Positions 59,174 through 64,000 of a stretch of 64,000 nucleotides of DNA are shown here, in pieces. The stretch lies in contig OZ007570.1 in NCBI GenBank assembly GCA_963931925.1, positions 71,828,421 through 71,892,420 on the forward strand. Direction: 5' to 3'. Source of the DNA: Onchidella celtica. Taxonomy: Eukaryota; Mollusca; Gastropoda; Systellommatophora; Onchidiidae. Below the pieces are notes generated by a model. It ran no database searches. It was not told the origin of the DNA and saw nothing but the letters and a program-made list of their open reading frames with translations. How positions within the stretch are numbered: position 1 is the stretch's first letter; every line of letters starts with the position of its first letter. The translations under genes were made by a program, and so were the position numbers.

Positions 59174-61013
59174 CTAATATCACTGGGGAAATACAAAATA
59201 GCGGGTGTGACGTCACGACCAGTACAAAACGGCTGGTTGTGAAGTGACTATCTATGATACTAGTACATCCTCGAACGATACTTTTCCGATACCACACTAA
59301 TAAAAACAGGGTCTGTATTTTGATTGTGTATTCCACGGAAAAAAACATGAAGCATAAAGTATAAGCGGTGTATTACATATTCTAATATAGAAAAGTTTTT
59401 AAAAGTTTCTAAAAAGATTTCAGATAGTTGAAGATTGATGCCCGAGTCCACTCACCTGACATAATTGCGTCTGGATATTTATCTTCCATATTTCTCACAG
59501 TTTTTATTGTATTTTGAAATCTGGTAAAGGCTATCCGGTTAACTTTGGTTGATAAGATTTGACACTTCTCTTATTGCGTCATTAACATTTCAATTCTGAT
59601 CCTCCCAGTGGAGTCAAACATGCTTAGGATGCTGCTTGTAAATGTTTTCACATGAAATATTAGTTCTCATATCCAGTTCTGAAGTGTCTGACGGCGGAAT
59701 TGAATTTTGCTGGATATATAAGTCTGAAGAAGGCAGTCAGCGAGCTTGTCTGTGTGCCTGTGATTGGGAACCCCAGGCATGACTCCACAGGCGAAGTAAT
59801 CCTTCACGACAGATGTTTGAGGGGAACTTAGACCAATTAAAAGTCTTTGCCAAGATCAAGCCTCTGAGGTTTTGTTTCTATACTCCATTAATTAGTCCAA
59901 TTCTCTGGGATTTTCTAAATCAAGTAATCGCACGCATGAAGATATTCATTCACAAATCACAACACCAGAATCGGTACTGTATCGATACAACCAACATACA
60001 GTCACGAGTGGTGGTTTACAGAGACCCACTCAAATGTTTTGTGCCCTTTGTAATGTGGCTTGAGCGGGTAATGATAAAAAAATATTAAAACGATTTGTGC
60101 AACAGCGCCAAAGTCTTGTGTGTGTGTGTGTGTTGGGGATGGCTGGGTAGGTGAGGAGGGCTGAGTGGGGAGTGTCCAAGGGCAAGAAAAGAACAACCCT
60201 AAATGAGAAATGACCAGGATGAAATGTCTCAAATTTGCATGTAATTTTCTTTGCGTGATAGATCAAAATATCAACATATCGTCATGGTGTTGTAAGAGTA
60301 GCAATTGTAGTGATGACAGTATTAGTAGTAGTAGTAGTAGCAGTAGTTAGTTGTAGTGGTAGGCACTACAACATTAGTTCGCCTCATATTTTCTCTCCAG
60401 TTGTAGCGGTGGTAATAGTAGTTAATTGTGGCGGTATCCATGTTTTCGTACAATAATTATAGCATCATGCAGTGTTTGTTGTCTATGTAGTAGGAAGGCT
60501 ATCGTTGTAGATGAGGTGGTGGCAGATGTGGTAGAGGCTGCAGTTGTGGAGATGGTTATTGTAATGGTAGCAGCAGTAATAGTTTGTCATTGAATCTGTT
60601 CTTTGATAGCTTTCACCACAGACCTTTAGACCTTAACTCTAGGCATTTCCTGATCTGGAAACAGAAAAAGTATGTAGACGATAACAACATGTTGTATAAG
60701 GTCTTAATGGGGTACAGTCTCTGCTTTCAAAATTATCAGAACTCGATAAAAAATAATCTGCTCTTTTTTACTTTATTGTGCAAATTCAGATGTAAAGAAA
60801 AGCTGATACACGAAACTGGCTTGACGCTGAAACTGGAAGTACAATATTGCCAGCATGAGTTGTATATCAACAGAACGCTAGGTTTACTTCACATCTCACA
60901 ATAGTTGATTATTTCAGACTACCCAGGGTTAACTTGGTTTTCTCAAGTTCTAAGATATTTCTACTTGGGGGAACATTACCTCTGTGTGTGGATTTTGTGT
61001 GTGTATGCAGGAC

Positions 61014-61014
<1 letters not shown>

Positions 61015-61065
<51 letters not shown>

Positions 61066-61090
61066 CGCACACACACACACACACACACAT
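61015..61090. repeat. (CA)n microsatellite
   Basis: Two CA runs split by 'gaaacg', counterpart of 7062-7134. Confidence 0.95.
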
Positions 61091-61647
61091 GCAACAGACC
61101 CATGTATTAAATTAATGGATTGACCAGAACCCACAGATTGAAGATTTTATCTCATGTTTACTTTTTTCTCTCTTCCTGTCTGAACGTTTGTCAGTTCGCT
61201 CTGAGATAAGAAAAAAAACAAGCCAGATCCTAGCTTCGGGCCAAATCAGGAAGTTGTCATAATGACTTTTTGATCTCATCTTTTGTTGACAGAAATACCG
61301 GGTGACTTGAGAAATTCCCATTATACAGATTGGAAGAAATGTGTAGCAGTGTATGACGATTGACAAGACCAAGTGCTAGTTTGCACGCGTTGATTCTCTT
61401 GCAGATTTCCGAAGGGTTCCGAGCATTTAGCGAATGTGTCTGAATTATTAGGAAAACTAGCAACTCATGTCGGCTTCCTATTTCTGGTTCATGGTTTTAT
61501 AAGGAGCACAAAAATGAACATCAACAGTGGCGTGATCAATGTGTTACCAAAGTACATCCCCTGCTATAGATAATTGTTGAGTGCTACAGCACAACTGTCT
61601 GACTGTCAGTGCGGTCCATGGTGGTTACAGACGAAAGCCGCCTTCTT

Positions 61648-61728
61648 TTGTGTGTGTGTGTATGTGTATGTGTGTGTGTATGTGTGTGTGTGTGTGGTGT
61701 GTGTGTGTGTGTGTGTGTGTGTGTTGTC
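61648..61728. repeat. (TG)n microsatellite, expanded in copy 2
   Basis: About 80 bp of TG with TATG interruptions. Copy 1 has only about 30 bp at 7718-7748, so it expanded (or shrank) after duplication. Confidence 0.9.
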
Positions 61729-61857
61729 ATGATTGGAAGGAAAGCACAAGGACCAGGAAGTCTTGGGTAGATTTGTCTTCTTTTTTTTTTTTTCACAGCT
61801 TTCTGGAGCCTTATTGATATTAGCTATGGAGCATTGTACAAATGTTGTCTCTTATAG

Positions 61858-63359
61858 GAATTACTAGTGCAAACAGAACTAGATGGTATTCTTGCTCAAG
61901 GTGTAGATTTTCCAGACCATGTAAATAATAGCACTTATTTGCAATGACATTCAACTCAAGAATCCTTATCACATTATTTTTTAGGAAGAACATTGTAAGC
62001 GTCAAAGTCATTGTGTATTAAAGATTTCTGTTGGTATGTTATTGAGCGAAACATCAAACTTGTTTCTTGCAAATCAGGTTCCAATCAATTTTGAATGTAG
62101 CTCTCCATGCTATTTGTTCTTTGCAATTCCCATTTCCCAGTAGCGGGTTAGGTGATATAAGGTGTTCATTACATACAAAGACTGATGGTAGTGCTGAAGA
62201 AATCATGAATTATGAATTAACAATTTGATTTTTGGAAGTCCCGGCACACAAGAAAATTAATAGATAAAATATGTGCATATATAAATATGTTTATTATTGT
62301 CTGAGATAATTTAAGATTGTCCATGGTTTGACATTGTCCCTGACTGCAGATGTGTAAATAATTAATATATTTCTTGTTTTGTGCTTGTGAGGTTTTTTTG
62401 TCTTTTGTTTTTCTTTGTGTTTACAAATATTATATGAATAACACGGACAGTAAAATTTAAGAAGCATAAGATGCAAGATTTTTTCTACGATTCCCTTTCC
62501 ATTGAAATTCACTAAGATTTTAGCATATTGTTGTGCCTAAATCGTGACTAACCACACCGAAATGCCAAACCAGAAAAACTAGATCTAGATCCCCTGAAAT
62601 GCAGATGTATTTCCACAAACGACGGTCATCTTGACTTGCCGTGTGACTTTGTAACTGCATTATACAAGAACGCTTTCGTAATATTCCATCTTGTCGGAAC
62701 AGGTTTGTTACATCTTATGTAACATTTTGTCTGGTCCACTTTTTTTCTTGGATGAACTGCTGAGAATCTGACTATAAATTGACTGGAAATTTAATCGCAG
62801 CAAAAATTCGTGTTTTGTTTATCGTTAAGACTGATAGATGGATGAATCAGACAGACAGACAGATAGACTGACAGATAGATGGTGCTGCATTGCCTGTTGT
62901 TTTCCCTTAATTTCCTAGATATTTTAGTTTGCTTACTTCTTCAGATACCTAATGTTACCTTAAACAGGACAAGCAATTCTGATGATACTATGTACATTTT
63001 TTAATGAATGCGCTAAACCAACTACATGTTCTTGATACTGATGTTTGCAGTTGTTACTTTGTCCATAATCGTCTTATCTGACGTTTTCAAGATTTAGCTA
63101 TGCACTGACGTGACAAAGAAAAACATGGCGTGTTCAGTTAACGGAAGAGACAACCCAAACAATATAGATTCAGTCACTGTTAGAATTAAAATGTCAGATT
63201 TTGAGAATCTTTACTGTGTCACAGACGTCCTTGGCACAAGCAGGAAGAGTACATTTTACATATTGTTTTTGATTGTGTGTGTGTGATAGAGAGATTGTGC
63301 TGATTTACAGCATAGTTTTTGTTTGCTTTCTGATAAACGAGTGTAACGGGCCAAAATAT
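61858..63359. other. No recognisable gene
   Basis: AT-rich. A short GACA/GATA-type patch near 62840-62880. Nothing else supported. Confidence 0.5.
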
Positions 63360-63690
63360 ACCCCCCCCCACCTCCCGCCCAGACTGTACCCGAGATTAAA
63401 GTGGCCTAGTCTATTTTATATTGGGCTAGGCCAGTTTATGCCCCGGGGTATACTTTGGGCTAGGCCAGACCCTCTTTGGTTCAACATGACAAGACATCTC
63501 CTCTCCAATCGCCACACCTCTCCCTTCTCGAGCACTTTGACATGAGGTAAACTCTTTAGTTTTTAGTTCAACCTGATGGAAAATAATGCTCTCCCCTTGT
63601 CTCTTTCCTCCACGCCTTCCCGCGTCCTCTCCCGTCAATGTCCAAATCGTAATTCACAGACCGAGTAGTCAAACCACTAGGATTATGTGT
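63360..63690. repeat. Repeat block shared with 20.25-20.54 kb
   Basis: Same orientation and landmarks as the earlier block. A local repeat 'ttgggctaggccag' occurs twice (63421 and 63457), and a C-run starts at 63361. Confidence 0.65.
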
Positions 63691-64000
63691 GCTCACTGAA
63701 ATAAATGGTATGAATTACATGTTGTTCATTTCCTTTTATTTGGAATCTTTCATTTCTCCATTCATCTCGTATAATGAAAACCATCTTGACGATTAGCCTG
63801 ACAAAACACACCAACCTGTTTTGATGCCCCAGCTAAATAGATGGTGACTGCAAAATATTGTGAAAAGAAACAAAAACACGTTGGCTAGTGTGCGGGGGTC
63901 TGTGTGAAAACTCATTGTGGTCAAGTCACCAGCAGGTATTTGACCAATCAAGATAGGCTGGTCCACGCTTAGGCATACCGCTGTTATACTTTAGTTCCTT
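63691..64000. other. No recognisable feature
   Basis: AT-rich sequence to the window edge. Confidence 0.5.

Larger units (their letters stand above)
55604..61857. repeat. Segmental duplication, copy 2 (lectin 5' half)
   Basis: Direct counterpart of 2214-7876. It additionally carries the solo LTR 56683-57244 and the LINE piece 58288-58746, and lacks the MITE of copy 1. Confidence 0.85.

Overview
This is a eukaryotic, intron-bearing and repeat-choked window. It most likely comes from a marine mollusc, probably a gastropod. The evidence is a small secreted single-domain C-type lectin with phase-1 introns, a tRNA-headed SINE family ending in an 'aagcgctatataaa + (aat)n'-type tail, CR1/L2-like and RTE-like LINEs, Helitrons, and Gypsy elements of the Gmr1-like kind. 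No prokaryotic gene, operon, rRNA or CRISPR array is visible. The taxon is inferred from repeat flavour and was not looked up.

The only host gene I can model with confidence is a C-type lectin on the minus strand, spread over about 59.1-44.6 kb. It has a CCAAT/TATA promoter and a non-coding first exon (~59.0 kb), a signal-peptide exon (57732-57806), three CRD exons (56141-56226, 55214-55322, 54638-54760) and a last exon (44664-44779) followed by AATAAA. Coding length is 486 bases, 161 residues. Its introns are full of insertions: a 5'-truncated LINE in intron 1, a solo LTR in intron 2, (GATA)n in intron 4, and a 7.2-kb young Gypsy element plus a CR1/L2-like LINE in intron 5. A second, same-strand copy of the promoter and first three exons lies at 2.2-7.9 kb (exons at ~5149-5205, 4237-4311 and 2644-2729). 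Homology stops inside intron 3 and no exon 4-6 counterpart is visible to the left, so this copy is truncated or continues off the window.

Layout: 1-1030, 63-bp minisatellite and dinucleotide runs. 2.2-7.9 kb, lectin duplication copy 1 with a MITE. 8502-16220, full-length Gypsy element A (minus strand, TSD TATAG). 16.2-18.95 kb, two SINE-like composites in inverted orientation around a decayed IS630/Tc1-like transposase. 19-22.5 kb, mostly unassigned AT-rich sequence. 22509-27294, a terminal-inverted-repeat element (TSD AAGTT) coding for a widespread but functionally unassigned protein, itself invaded by a solo LTR (23525-24768). 28964-36400, a non-autonomous LTR element with three LTRs in tandem. 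36437-~38.3 kb, a Helitron remnant with an intact 3' end. 40.2-42.9 kb, an RTE-like LINE split by a 621-bp solo LTR. 44.6-59.3 kb, the full lectin gene with Gypsy element B at 46619-53861. 55.6-61.86 kb, lectin duplication copy 2. The rest is microsatellite and unassigned sequence.

The most interesting items are: the TIR-bounded element at 22.5-27.3 kb, whose protein carries a FEN1/PIN-like acidic pattern and a Cys-rich tail; the fourfold tandem primer-binding site in Gypsy B; integrase lying upstream of reverse transcriptase in both Gypsy elements; the three-LTR array that shares their polypurine tract; the tandemly repeated 3' hairpin of the Helitron; and the paired lectin copies, which give natural empty sites for dating several insertions. 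All boundaries were read by eye and can be off by a few bases.
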